NCBI RefSeq assembly: GCF_004151235.1 | Contig: NZ_JUIV01000014.1 | Location: 1 to 64,000, forward strand | Source of the DNA: Flavobacterium anhuiense | Lineage (GTDB): Bacteria; Bacteroidota; Bacteroidia; Flavobacteriales; Flavobacteriaceae | Direction of reading: 5' to 3' | DNA length: 64,000 nucleotides | In this document: positions 49,943-58,689 of the stretch, one piece after another | How the letters are laid out: each line of letters begins with the position of its first letter | Position numbering within the stretch: position 1 is the first letter of the stretch | Notes under the pieces: model-generated | Seen by the model: the letters and a program-made list of their open reading frames with translations, nothing else | What the model was told of the DNA's origin: nothing | The model's database searches: none | Program-made: the position numbers and the translations under genes

Positions 49943-51568
49943 TTATTTTTTAATAAAACGTCTTACCGTTTTGATTCCGTTTTTCTCTACTGAAATCAGA
50001 TAAATTCCTGTTTTTAAAGTCGAAACATCAATACTATTATTGTTTACAGTTTGAGAAAAAACAGTTGCGCCACCTTCTGTGTTGATGACATTTACATTTC
50101 CGCCAGAAACCTCTGTGCTAAAGAAAAGCTGGCTTTCGGTTGGATTTGGATAAACTTCTAAACTCGCAATGGATTGTTCTGTAGTTGGCGCAGCTGTTCT
50201 TGCCGTTGAACCCGATTTTGTTATTCTAAACCAGTTGATATTAAAACCAGTATTTTGAACATAAATTCCAAAATTGTATGTTCCTGCATTTACGTTTACG
50301 GTTTGCGTAATCGTCTGCCAGTTTTGCCATCCTCCTGTATTTGGAACATTTATGGCGCCAAGCTGAATCGTTCCTGCATTTAAATCTGATGATAATCTAC
50401 CTCCTGTAACCGCACTTGAAACGCGATATTCTATTTGATAAGAACCAGAAGTTGGAAAATTAATATTGTAATATGCCATCCAGTCGCCTGTATCGCAATA
50501 TCCAACGTTTAATCCACCACCTGTATCAGTTGTTGCTTCGGTTTGAACTCCGCTCATCGTATTGTAATTTTCAGCTTGAATTAAAGTTCCTGTTCCTGGA
50601 GAAGTACCTCCAGTAATTACCTGATTAATGGCATTTAACAAAGATTTTGTTCCTGTTGCATCCTGAGACAATTCCCAAATCATAACTCCGCCTGCATTCT
50701 GAATTGCAAAAGTTGTTTTTTGTTTGATGGTTGGAATTCCGTTATAATAAATTGTATTTCCCACCTGATCCAAATTTTCAGCTCCTGGATATTGAGCCAC
50801 AATATTGGCATAAGAAATTCCCTGATTGGCAGAAGCTCCAAAACCGTAGCCATAAAACGGAAGTCCGATAATAGCTTTGCTTGCTGGCAATCCTCTTCCT
50901 GTCCAATAATTAAACTGATTTACTGCCATACTGTAAGGAGAATGCTGACCCGGATTGTTTGGCGCCCAAGGCCCAGTTGCATCATAAGCCATGATATTGA
51001 TCCAGTCATAAGCCGCAAAAGTAGATGAAGGTACATTGGCACCACCATATCCTTCTGAAAGCGCTGCTGAAATCAATTTTCCATTAGCATGCAATTTATT
51101 AGCCAAAGCGATTACAAATCCGCCGTAATCTCCATTAATAGCAGGACCTTCCAAATCAACATCTACTCCATCAAAATTGTGAGCAACGACATAATCATAG
51201 ATTTTCTGAATAAAAGCCGTTCTGTTGGCTGGGGTTATTAAATTGAAATAATTGTCACGAATTGCTCCGCCTTCTGAAACAGAACCTCCTCCAAGCGATA
51301 CAAATACTTTTACGTTTTGCGCATGCGCCGCATTGATAATAGCATTGCTTCCTGAATTAAAACTTAAATAACCATTAGCATCAGGATTTTCGAACGCAAT
51401 ATTAATATGCGTCAATTTACTGTACTGGATTGTGCTTGAAAAAGAATTCAAATCTATCCAATTGGGAACATAAGCTATTACTTTCTTTTGGGCCGAAACT
51501 AAATTAAAAGCACCCAACACTAAAATAATCATGCATTTCTGCAGCATTCTTCGGTAATTGTTTTTCAT
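49943..51568 (-). CDS. T9SS-secreted GH18 chitinase with CBM6 module
   Basis: A 541-residue secreted enzyme: signal peptide (ends LVSA), GH18 barrel (about 27-315), CBM6 (about 332-450) and a type IX secretion C-terminal domain (about 470-541). The catalytic motif is FDGVDVDLEG near 131-140, the canonical DxxDxDxE with the general acid Glu. SLGGGSVSEGG and WINIMAYDA complete the active-site strands; the CBM6 has GDWMAYYNINFP and GGWQNWQTITQTV. The C-terminal EVYPNPTESQLFF and ending KTVRRFIKK mark T9SS cargo. It would cleave chitin. First of three neighbouring minus-strand fungal-wall enzymes by position. Confidence 0.93.
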   Translation of the reverse strand: MKNNYRRMLQKCMIILVLGAFNLVSAQKKVIAYVPNWIDLNSFSSTIQYSKLTHINIAFENPDANGYLSFNSGSNAIINAAHAQNVKVFVSLGGGSVSEGGAIRDNYFNLITPANRTAFIQKIYDYVVAHNFDGVDVDLEGPAINGDYGGFVIALANKLHANGKLISAALSEGYGGANVPSSTFAAYDWINIMAYDATGPWAPNNPGQHSPYSMAVNQFNYWTGRGLPASKAIIGLPFYGYGFGASANQGISYANIVAQYPGAENLDQVGNTIYYNGIPTIKQKTTFAIQNAGGVMIWELSQDATGTKSLLNAINQVITGGTSPGTGTLIQAENYNTMSGVQTEATTDTGGGLNVGYCDTGDWMAYYNINFPTSGSYQIEYRVSSAVTGGRLSSDLNAGTIQLGAINVPNTGGWQNWQTITQTVNVNAGTYNFGIYVQNTGFNINWFRITKSGSTARTAAPTTEQSIASLEVYPNPTESQLFFSTEVSGGNVNVINTEGGATVFSQTVNNNSIDVSTLKTGIYLISVEKNGIKTVRRFIKK

Positions 51569-51744
51569 AATAATTGTTTTAATAGATTAATAAACTCGTA
51601 AACATGGGACGGTTATTTGAGTTATATATTTTGATTTAAGATTTCAGACTTTAGATTTTTTGATTTGATCTATAATTTAATTTCGCAGAACTAACACTAC
51701 GTAAATTATGATCTAAATCTAAAGCCTGAGATCACTTTTTAAAA

Positions 51745-54396
51745 CTATTTCTTTATGAATCGCTTGATGGTTTGTTTGCCATCTTTTTCAAAAACTATAA
51801 AATAGATTCCTTTTCTAAGATGCGAAACATCAAAACTATTATTGTTGGTTATTTTTTGTGAAAACAAAGTAGTTCCAGTTTGAGAATCTACAATTTTTGC
51901 AGTTCCTCCAGAAAGATCTGTGGTAACAAAAAGAGTATTTTCTACTGGACTTGGATAAACATTTAAAACCGTTTCTTCTGGTTCTTCTACCGTTTCAGCT
52001 GTCGCCATTCTCGCTGTTCCTGCCACTTTTGTGATTTTAATCCAGTTAATATTCATTCCCGTATTCTGAATGTAGATTCCGAAATTATACGTTCCTGCAT
52101 TTACATTTACAGTTTGCGAAACAGTTTGCCAGTTCTGCCATCCTCCTGTATTCGGAATATCAACATTTCCTAAAACAATAGCTCCAGCATTTAAATCTGC
52201 AGATAATCTTCCGCCTGTAACCGCGCTTGCTACTCGGTATTCAATTAAATAAGAACCTGTTGTTGGGAAATTAATGCTATTGTACGCCAGCCAATCTCCC
52301 GTTTCTGTGTAACCCACATTTGATCCTCCGCCAGTATCTGTAGTTGTTTCAACTTGAATTCCGCTCATAGCTGAATAATCTTCTGCTTGAATTAAAACTG
52401 AAGTTTGAGAAGATGTTGCAGGAACTAATTTCCATTGTCCGCAAGTCTGATTGTTATTATCCCATTGCTGCACAATCGCTCCAGAAGCTGTACTTGCTCC
52501 TGCAACCTCAACAATTCTTCCGCTATGACGGGCAACAATTTTATAATAGCCATCTCCCGTAGAAACCAAAATAAACTGCTGATTTGTCGTTGCATTGTAC
52601 GGATACTGCTCTACTCTTGCACCATTGGCTTTATTAAAATTATTGATATCCATTGACATACCGCTATGGTTCGCAATGATTTTATACATTCCGTCTCCTA
52701 AATGCGTAAAAGTAAATTTCTGATTGTTTCCAGAATTCAAAGCGCCTTGATTGATTCCAGCTCCGTTTGACATGCTAGAATTCCAAACATCCATATATAA
52801 ACCGCTGTTTCTGTTTTGAAGAAAGAAAGTCTGATTTCCTAAAGTTGCCGTTCCGTTTGCAATCACTCTGATAGAGCTCACTTTATCATTCCAAGTGGTA
52901 TTCAAACAAGAATTATCAGAATTGATTACCGTTGAAGCTCCGCCAAAATTATCATCTTGATATAAAATCGCCTGATAACCTTGAGTAATTTTTAGTGAAG
53001 AAATATCATCATTTAAAACTCCTAAAGAATTCAAACGAGCCAGATTATAATCTCCAATTGTTAATCCGCCAGAGAAACCTGTGTAATTGCAATCTTTATA
53101 TACTGTAATAACATCTGTTGAAGCTGGAACCGAAGGTGTTGTAAGTCCGTAATAACCTCCAAACGTAGCAATAACTTTAGTTGGCTGTGGCGAATGAAGC
53201 GATGGCGACTGATCGGCAACATCATCATAAGCAAATCCGTAAGCTAGATTATCGATATTAATTCCTAGCAAATGCCAAAATTTAGAATAATGATTGGTTG
53301 GGTTTGTCTGATAATATTTCGATGCATCGTACCAATTTTGCTGTCCTGGATTTGCAGTTGTAGTGTTTACCACATGTCGGTTGATCGCAGCCGTTAATTG
53401 AGCTTGAATTACTAAATCCAGATCTCCGTCGACCAATCTTCTATCCAAAACACCTTTTCCTTCAAGAGCTTCTTGCGTTGTCGGTCGGTTTTGAACACGT
53501 CCAGTTCTTCCCACAAAAGCACCAGATTGCCCAACCATTTCTAGTTGTTCTCCAATAACTCTTCCTTTAAAAACTCCTGCATCTCCTGCATAGAAAATTA
53601 AATCTTCATTTTTGTATTTGTTCCAAATGGCATCAATATAAGATTTTAAATAGTTTTCATACGGTCCTCCTTGTGCATAAGCTGGTGTTTTAGAAGGTGC
53701 TGTAATTTCTCCTGTTGCATCGTTTACACAACCTTGAAACTCTGCTGGAACATTGGCTTTAAAAGCGGCTACGATATCAGCATGTTTTTTCAAATCTCCC
53801 ACTTTCTTTTGGTAACCGTTTGCTCCAAACAGTTCTAATCCCATTGGATATTTGTATGAATCTACACGTGTTGGATTTCCGAAGAAACCGTATTGATTGT
53901 TCGTCAATTCGATCATTTCATATAAAATTCCCTGATTTGGATCTGTAGCATTCTGCGGATTTGGCGAAGCATATCCTGAAGGCGCTCCGCTGGCTCCAAA
54001 AAAGTAAAAGTACAATTGTGATCCTTTAGAAATAAAAACCCTGCATCCTGCAATTAATGGCAAAGTGAAGGTTTTGTTTGGAATTTCACTCAGTTTTGTA
54101 AAACATGCAGCATATTTTGAGTTTTGCCCAGGCCCAGTATTTCCGCCATAAGTTGGCCCTGTAACCGTGTTATAAGAAGCACTCATTGGCAAAACCTGAC
54201 TTGTTTTGGCATTTACCCAAACATGGTTTCCTGTAGTATAATCGATTCCAACAATGGCAACATAAAGATCGCTGTCTGCAAAAGTGGAATTATTGCTTAT
54301 CGTAAAAGGAACTGGCCCCTGACCGTACATAAAAGTTGAAAACACTAGAAACAGTGCGGTCAGAATAGAAAATCTTTGAATTTTATTGTTTTTCAT
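51745..54396 (-). CDS. T9SS-secreted GH64 beta-1,3-glucanase with crystallin, ricin and CBM6 modules
   Basis: An 883-residue secreted enzyme with five parts. After the signal peptide (ends MYG before QGPVP) comes a GH64-type thaumatin-like catalytic region (about 27-425; SGAPSGYASPNPQNATDPNQ, then YEMIELTNNQYGFFGNPTRVDS). Then come a beta/gamma-crystallin-like domain (about 429-514; VYKDCNYTGFSGGLTIGDYN and LYQDDNFGGAS), a ricin-type lectin (about 515-655), a CBM6 (about 666-790) and a T9SS C-terminal domain (LNVYPSPVENTLFV to KQTIKRFIKK). It would cut laminarin or fungal beta-1,3-glucan. The CBM6 is close to that of the adjacent GH18 enzyme. Confidence 0.9.
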   Translation of the reverse strand: MKNNKIQRFSILTALFLVFSTFMYGQGPVPFTISNNSTFADSDLYVAIVGIDYTTGNHVWVNAKTSQVLPMSASYNTVTGPTYGGNTGPGQNSKYAACFTKLSEIPNKTFTLPLIAGCRVFISKGSQLYFYFFGASGAPSGYASPNPQNATDPNQGILYEMIELTNNQYGFFGNPTRVDSYKYPMGLELFGANGYQKKVGDLKKHADIVAAFKANVPAEFQGCVNDATGEITAPSKTPAYAQGGPYENYLKSYIDAIWNKYKNEDLIFYAGDAGVFKGRVIGEQLEMVGQSGAFVGRTGRVQNRPTTQEALEGKGVLDRRLVDGDLDLVIQAQLTAAINRHVVNTTTANPGQQNWYDASKYYQTNPTNHYSKFWHLLGINIDNLAYGFAYDDVADQSPSLHSPQPTKVIATFGGYYGLTTPSVPASTDVITVYKDCNYTGFSGGLTIGDYNLARLNSLGVLNDDISSLKITQGYQAILYQDDNFGGASTVINSDNSCLNTTWNDKVSSIRVIANGTATLGNQTFFLQNRNSGLYMDVWNSSMSNGAGINQGALNSGNNQKFTFTHLGDGMYKIIANHSGMSMDINNFNKANGARVEQYPYNATTNQQFILVSTGDGYYKIVARHSGRIVEVAGASTASGAIVQQWDNNNQTCGQWKLVPATSSQTSVLIQAEDYSAMSGIQVETTTDTGGGSNVGYTETGDWLAYNSINFPTTGSYLIEYRVASAVTGGRLSADLNAGAIVLGNVDIPNTGGWQNWQTVSQTVNVNAGTYNFGIYIQNTGMNINWIKITKVAGTARMATAETVEEPEETVLNVYPSPVENTLFVTTDLSGGTAKIVDSQTGTTLFSQKITNNNSFDVSHLRKGIYFIVFEKDGKQTIKRFIKK

Positions 54397-54520
54397 ATCT
54401 AAATAATTTTGGGGTTACATAATAATTAGATTCTAAAACCAAAGTCATTTTCAAATGACTAAATGATCCGCCAGGTGCAACTGGTATGCCCTCCTTGAAT
54501 TGCACCCAACGGATTTAAAA

Positions 54521-57500
54521 TTATTTCTTAATCAGCTTTTTGCTCCAGCTTTTTTGGTCTGATTTAAAGTTTAAAATGTAGATTCCTCTGCGAAGTTTGC
54601 TTACATCAATTACACTTTCATTTCCTTGAAGCTTATTTTGCAGAACCAGATTTCCTGTGTTGTCGTAAATCGTAATGACTTTATTGTTTAAGTTTTCAGG
54701 AGATGAAACTTGAACATAATTAGTCGTCGGATTCGGATATACTGCAAAAACAGCTTCTTCCGTTTGAGGTTCTTCTTCAACATTCAAAGCCATTCTAGCC
54801 GTTGATGAAGATCCGTAAGCTTCAATTTCATACAATGAATATCCATACGGAGCCAAAGCTTTTGCTGTACATAAAATGCGTAAATATCTTCCTGTTCCGC
54901 TTACTGCTAAATCATCAGTTCCTCCATCGCTTGCCGTTTGTGTGCTGATGGTTTCATTTTCTGTGAAAACATTATCTGCCGAAAGCTGTACTTTGTACTG
55001 CGTTGCATAAGCTGCTTCCCATTTTAACACCACACGGTTAAGAGTATAATTACTTCCTAAATCCACATAAATCCATTCGGTTGCATTGGCAAAAGAACTC
55101 GCCCATCTTGTACCTCCGTCTCCGTCTGTAGCTTTGTTTGCTGAAAGTGTTGCATTTTCTTCTGTAGAAGCCGTTGCAGTTTTGCCTAAAGCTAAATTCA
55201 CATTCGGATTTGCTGTAATATTTCTAACCGTTACATCACTGAAAACTCCAGTTGTCAAAGTTCCGTTTGCATGAGAAGTAACTGCCATTCCCACATAAAT
55301 TGTGCTTGCCATTGCAATTGTTTTTGGAGTTCCCACTTGTGTCCATGTTGTTCCGTTATCTGAAGCGTAAGAAGTAAATACATTTCCAGATCTTACTAAA
55401 CGAACCCATTTTGGAGCCGCTCCTGTTGTAACTGTAGCAGTTGTTGCTCCTGAAGTCGTATCACGAGTTAAAAACTCAATTCCAGCTGCAGCACTTGCGT
55501 CTGTCATGGCGTGTTTGGAAGTTGGTGTAAGTGTTTCTCGAAACATTACTCCTGCTTTTGCATAAGTGTTGGTATTAGTTAACGAATTTACTTTAGCAAT
55601 AATCTCAGCATCTCCAGTTATTGGCTGATTTACAAATTGAAATTGATCGCTTGTATCCCAAATATCATTTCCTGCTCCTTTAATGGTAAAAGTACCGTTT
55701 GAGTGTGCCGCTTCTCCTGCAGGTGTAACTGCACCTAAATCGGTACTCATCCAAGGCGAAGGCAATCCTGCAGGTGTTTCTGTAGAGACTAAATTTAAAG
55801 CTCTTAAATTATCAAAATAATAGGTGTTTCCAGAATTGGTTCCCGGTTCAAACAAGAAAACAAAACGGTTTACGTCATTATCTGGTGTCGAAGCATCTGG
55901 CGTGCTTACGTACGTAAAAGTAATGGTATGCCAAGCATTACTTTGTTTTACAACTCCTTGATAAATACTATGTCTTCCAACAGGATAATTGGACGGAACC
56001 GAAGCACTGCTTTCTGCTTGCCATGAAATGATTGATCCAACTGGTGCAGAAGTGTAAACATCCATCGCAAACTTTTTTGTTCCAGCTTTAAAATCTCCAA
56101 TGTTATTTAATGTTGTATTGAATGAGAAATTATCATACAATTCTGTTGACTTGCGAACGTATTTTCCAACATTCGAAGAAGTATTGATTCCGCTAGCATT
56201 TGGATTTGCTGTATTTGGCGTATAAGTCCCAATCGCATCTCTAAAAGTAATATTATGAATAGTTTGATAATCTTCATACACTACACCAGGTGTAAATGTA
56301 TCTGGAAGTTTAGTCGAACCAATTCTGATATTATCAAAATAATACGTATCGCTTGTGTACGAACCTGAATTAAACAATAAAACCATTTGATTAACCGCTA
56401 GATTCGAAGTTCCAGCATCCGGACTGGAATTATAGTAAAAAGTTAATGTTTCCCATTGATTTTGTTTGGTTGTAATGGCTACATAATTACTATTTCTTCC
56501 TGTCGGATAATTGGCTGGAAGCGAAGTCGCGCTATTTTCAAAATTCATGCTTACAACCGTACCAATTGGTGCTGTTGTGTATACATCGATCATGATTTTA
56601 TTGGTTTGATTTTTAAATAAACCAGCATCTTCGATTGAAGTTTGTGTATTAAAGAAAAGAACATCGTATTGTTCTGATGCATTTCTAACGTACTTTGCCA
56701 CATTTGCAGAAGAGTTAACCGAATTCGTTCCTGGATTTGCCACAACAGAATACGTTCCAGTAGTGGTTCCTTTTATGATTTTGTTTGCTCCATCATAGTT
56801 TTGCAGAACATCTGTTGCAATAATCGGTTTTTCTGGCGCTGCTTTTGTCAGCAAATTATCAAAATAATAAGTCGCACCCGAATTAGAATTCGATTCAAAA
56901 AGAATCACCACATTATTAATCGCCAAAGCACTTGTATTTGGATCGATTACTTTTTCGAACTCAAATTCTATTGTTTCCCATTTGTTCTGAACTGTTGTTG
57001 TTGCTTTAAAACCGCTATGTCTTCCTAACGGATAATTGGTTGCAGTCGTTACATTGCTGTTTTCTAATTGCATGGATATTTTTGTTCCAACAGGAGCCGA
57101 AGTATAAATATCAAACGAAAGCCTTTTTCTTCCGTAAACATAATCGTTCGCATTAGTAATCGTTACGTTTCTGATATTCAAAACATCATATAATTCGCTT
57201 GAATTTCGAACATATTTTCCAACCAATGCCGATGTGTTAATTCCTGTAGCAGAAGGATTCGCAACAGCTTCTGTCAAAACTCCAGTTTTTACAGGATACA
57301 ATACATTTCGATTACTTTGAAAATCTTCATGTATTTTTTCAACTGGTAATGCTGGTTCGGTTGTAACCGCTAGTTTGTAGGTATTAACATTACAACCCGA
57401 AACTGTTGCAGCTACAGAAACATCTCCTCCAGAAGTTCCCCAATTTACAGTAACCGAATTTGTTCCCTGTCCTGATGCAATTGTTGCTCCCGCTGGAACA

Positions 57501-58468
57501 GTCCAGTTGTAGGTCGCCCCCGCAATTGCATTTACAGAATAGGTTTTACTAGTTTCATTTTGGTACACTTTGTTATCGCCTGTTACCGCATATTTAAAAC
57601 TCCCATCGTAAACGCGAACATAATCGACTTGTAATTTAGCTGGGAAATCACCCGGAACTGGCGCCACTCCAGCTCCATTTACACTGGTGTAAGGCGTTCC
57701 TGCACTACCAACAGCAAGATTTAAAATGATATAGAACTGACTATCGTTAAAAGGCCATCCGCCGTTAACTGTCGTATTTGGTGTTGCTGTATGAAACAAA
57801 ACATCATCAACAAACCATTTTATAAAGTTTGGTCCCCATTCTACCGCATACACATGAAAATCGGAAGATAAATCTGTTGGCGAACTGTAGCTTCTACCTG
57901 TAAAATGATATCCGTTTCCATCATAATGAATCGTTCCGTCCACAGATTGTGGATTTCTGTGTTTGGCCTCCATAATATCAATTTCGCCTGTATATGGCCA
58001 GTTTCCTCCCACTGGCAACATCCAGAAAGCTGGCCAAGCTCCCATTCCGTTAGAAAGTTTCATACGGGCTTCAACTCTTCCATATTTAAGCGAATATTTT
58101 CCTTCCGTTGTCAATTTTGAAGAAGCATACGGCTGATCTGGAAATTGTGAACTCGGCGCATATTTTGCTTCAATATTTAAGTAGCTATTTGTTCCTTCTT
58201 TTATAATTGTTGCCTGATTTGGGTCGTAGCGCTGTGCCTCAGCGTTTCCAAATCCGCAAAGCGACGGACATCCATTTCCTGAGATGCTTTGCCATTTGGT
58301 TAAATCTACCGTTGTGCCATTAAATTCATCAGACCAAACGAGCGTATTACATTGAGCCTGAGTTTTAAGAAATGGCAGCATTAAGAATAAAACTGCAATA
58401 CAAAATTGTTTAAATAAATAAGAATTGCTTTTCGGTGGTCGGCCGAAAAAAAAGTCATTTTGCTTCAT
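54521..58468 (-). CDS. T9SS-secreted GH16 beta-glucanase with triplicated module and F5/8C domain
   Basis: A 1315-residue secreted enzyme. A signal region precedes a GH16 domain (about 40-290) with catalytic motif GEIDIMEAKH (Glu, Asp, Glu) near 160-168. An Ig-like part (about 295-370) is followed by three copies of a 175-residue unit starting near 380, 554 and 729 (shared words KYVRNSSELYDV and TYYFDNL), then a DUF1349/LamG-like domain (about 903-1080), an F5/8 type C (discoidin) domain (about 1087-1210) and a T9SS C-terminal domain (AVYPNPTTNYVQV to WSKKLIKK). It should act on laminarin-type beta-1,3-glucans. Confidence 0.92.
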   Translation of the reverse strand: MKQNDFFFGRPPKSNSYLFKQFCIAVLFLMLPFLKTQAQCNTLVWSDEFNGTTVDLTKWQSISGNGCPSLCGFGNAEAQRYDPNQATIIKEGTNSYLNIEAKYAPSSQFPDQPYASSKLTTEGKYSLKYGRVEARMKLSNGMGAWPAFWMLPVGGNWPYTGEIDIMEAKHRNPQSVDGTIHYDGNGYHFTGRSYSSPTDLSSDFHVYAVEWGPNFIKWFVDDVLFHTATPNTTVNGGWPFNDSQFYIILNLAVGSAGTPYTSVNGAGVAPVPGDFPAKLQVDYVRVYDGSFKYAVTGDNKVYQNETSKTYSVNAIAGATYNWTVPAGATIASGQGTNSVTVNWGTSGGDVSVAATVSGCNVNTYKLAVTTEPALPVEKIHEDFQSNRNVLYPVKTGVLTEAVANPSATGINTSALVGKYVRNSSELYDVLNIRNVTITNANDYVYGRKRLSFDIYTSAPVGTKISMQLENSNVTTATNYPLGRHSGFKATTTVQNKWETIEFEFEKVIDPNTSALAINNVVILFESNSNSGATYYFDNLLTKAAPEKPIIATDVLQNYDGANKIIKGTTTGTYSVVANPGTNSVNSSANVAKYVRNASEQYDVLFFNTQTSIEDAGLFKNQTNKIMIDVYTTAPIGTVVSMNFENSATSLPANYPTGRNSNYVAITTKQNQWETLTFYYNSSPDAGTSNLAVNQMVLLFNSGSYTSDTYYFDNIRIGSTKLPDTFTPGVVYEDYQTIHNITFRDAIGTYTPNTANPNASGINTSSNVGKYVRKSTELYDNFSFNTTLNNIGDFKAGTKKFAMDVYTSAPVGSIISWQAESSASVPSNYPVGRHSIYQGVVKQSNAWHTITFTYVSTPDASTPDNDVNRFVFLFEPGTNSGNTYYFDNLRALNLVSTETPAGLPSPWMSTDLGAVTPAGEAAHSNGTFTIKGAGNDIWDTSDQFQFVNQPITGDAEIIAKVNSLTNTNTYAKAGVMFRETLTPTSKHAMTDASAAAGIEFLTRDTTSGATTATVTTGAAPKWVRLVRSGNVFTSYASDNGTTWTQVGTPKTIAMASTIYVGMAVTSHANGTLTTGVFSDVTVRNITANPNVNLALGKTATASTEENATLSANKATDGDGGTRWASSFANATEWIYVDLGSNYTLNRVVLKWEAAYATQYKVQLSADNVFTENETISTQTASDGGTDDLAVSGTGRYLRILCTAKALAPYGYSLYEIEAYGSSSTARMALNVEEEPQTEEAVFAVYPNPTTNYVQVSSPENLNNKVITIYDNTGNLVLQNKLQGNESVIDVSKLRRGIYILNFKSDQKSWSKKLIKK

Positions 58469-58689
58469 TTTTAATTAGGTTTTTAGTTAGTAAATGTTAT
58501 TCCTTCAATAAATACTGCTTCATTAAAAAAACAGATTTATTTTCCGACAACAACATCGCAATATTAACTAAAAAATCAGGCAAGACTTACATTCTGGAGT
58601 ACGGTTTGACTACGGTACTATCGAAGAAATGTAACAAATCATCGATGAAATGCACAAAATTATTTCAAATTTCACTTTTACGAGAAAAA

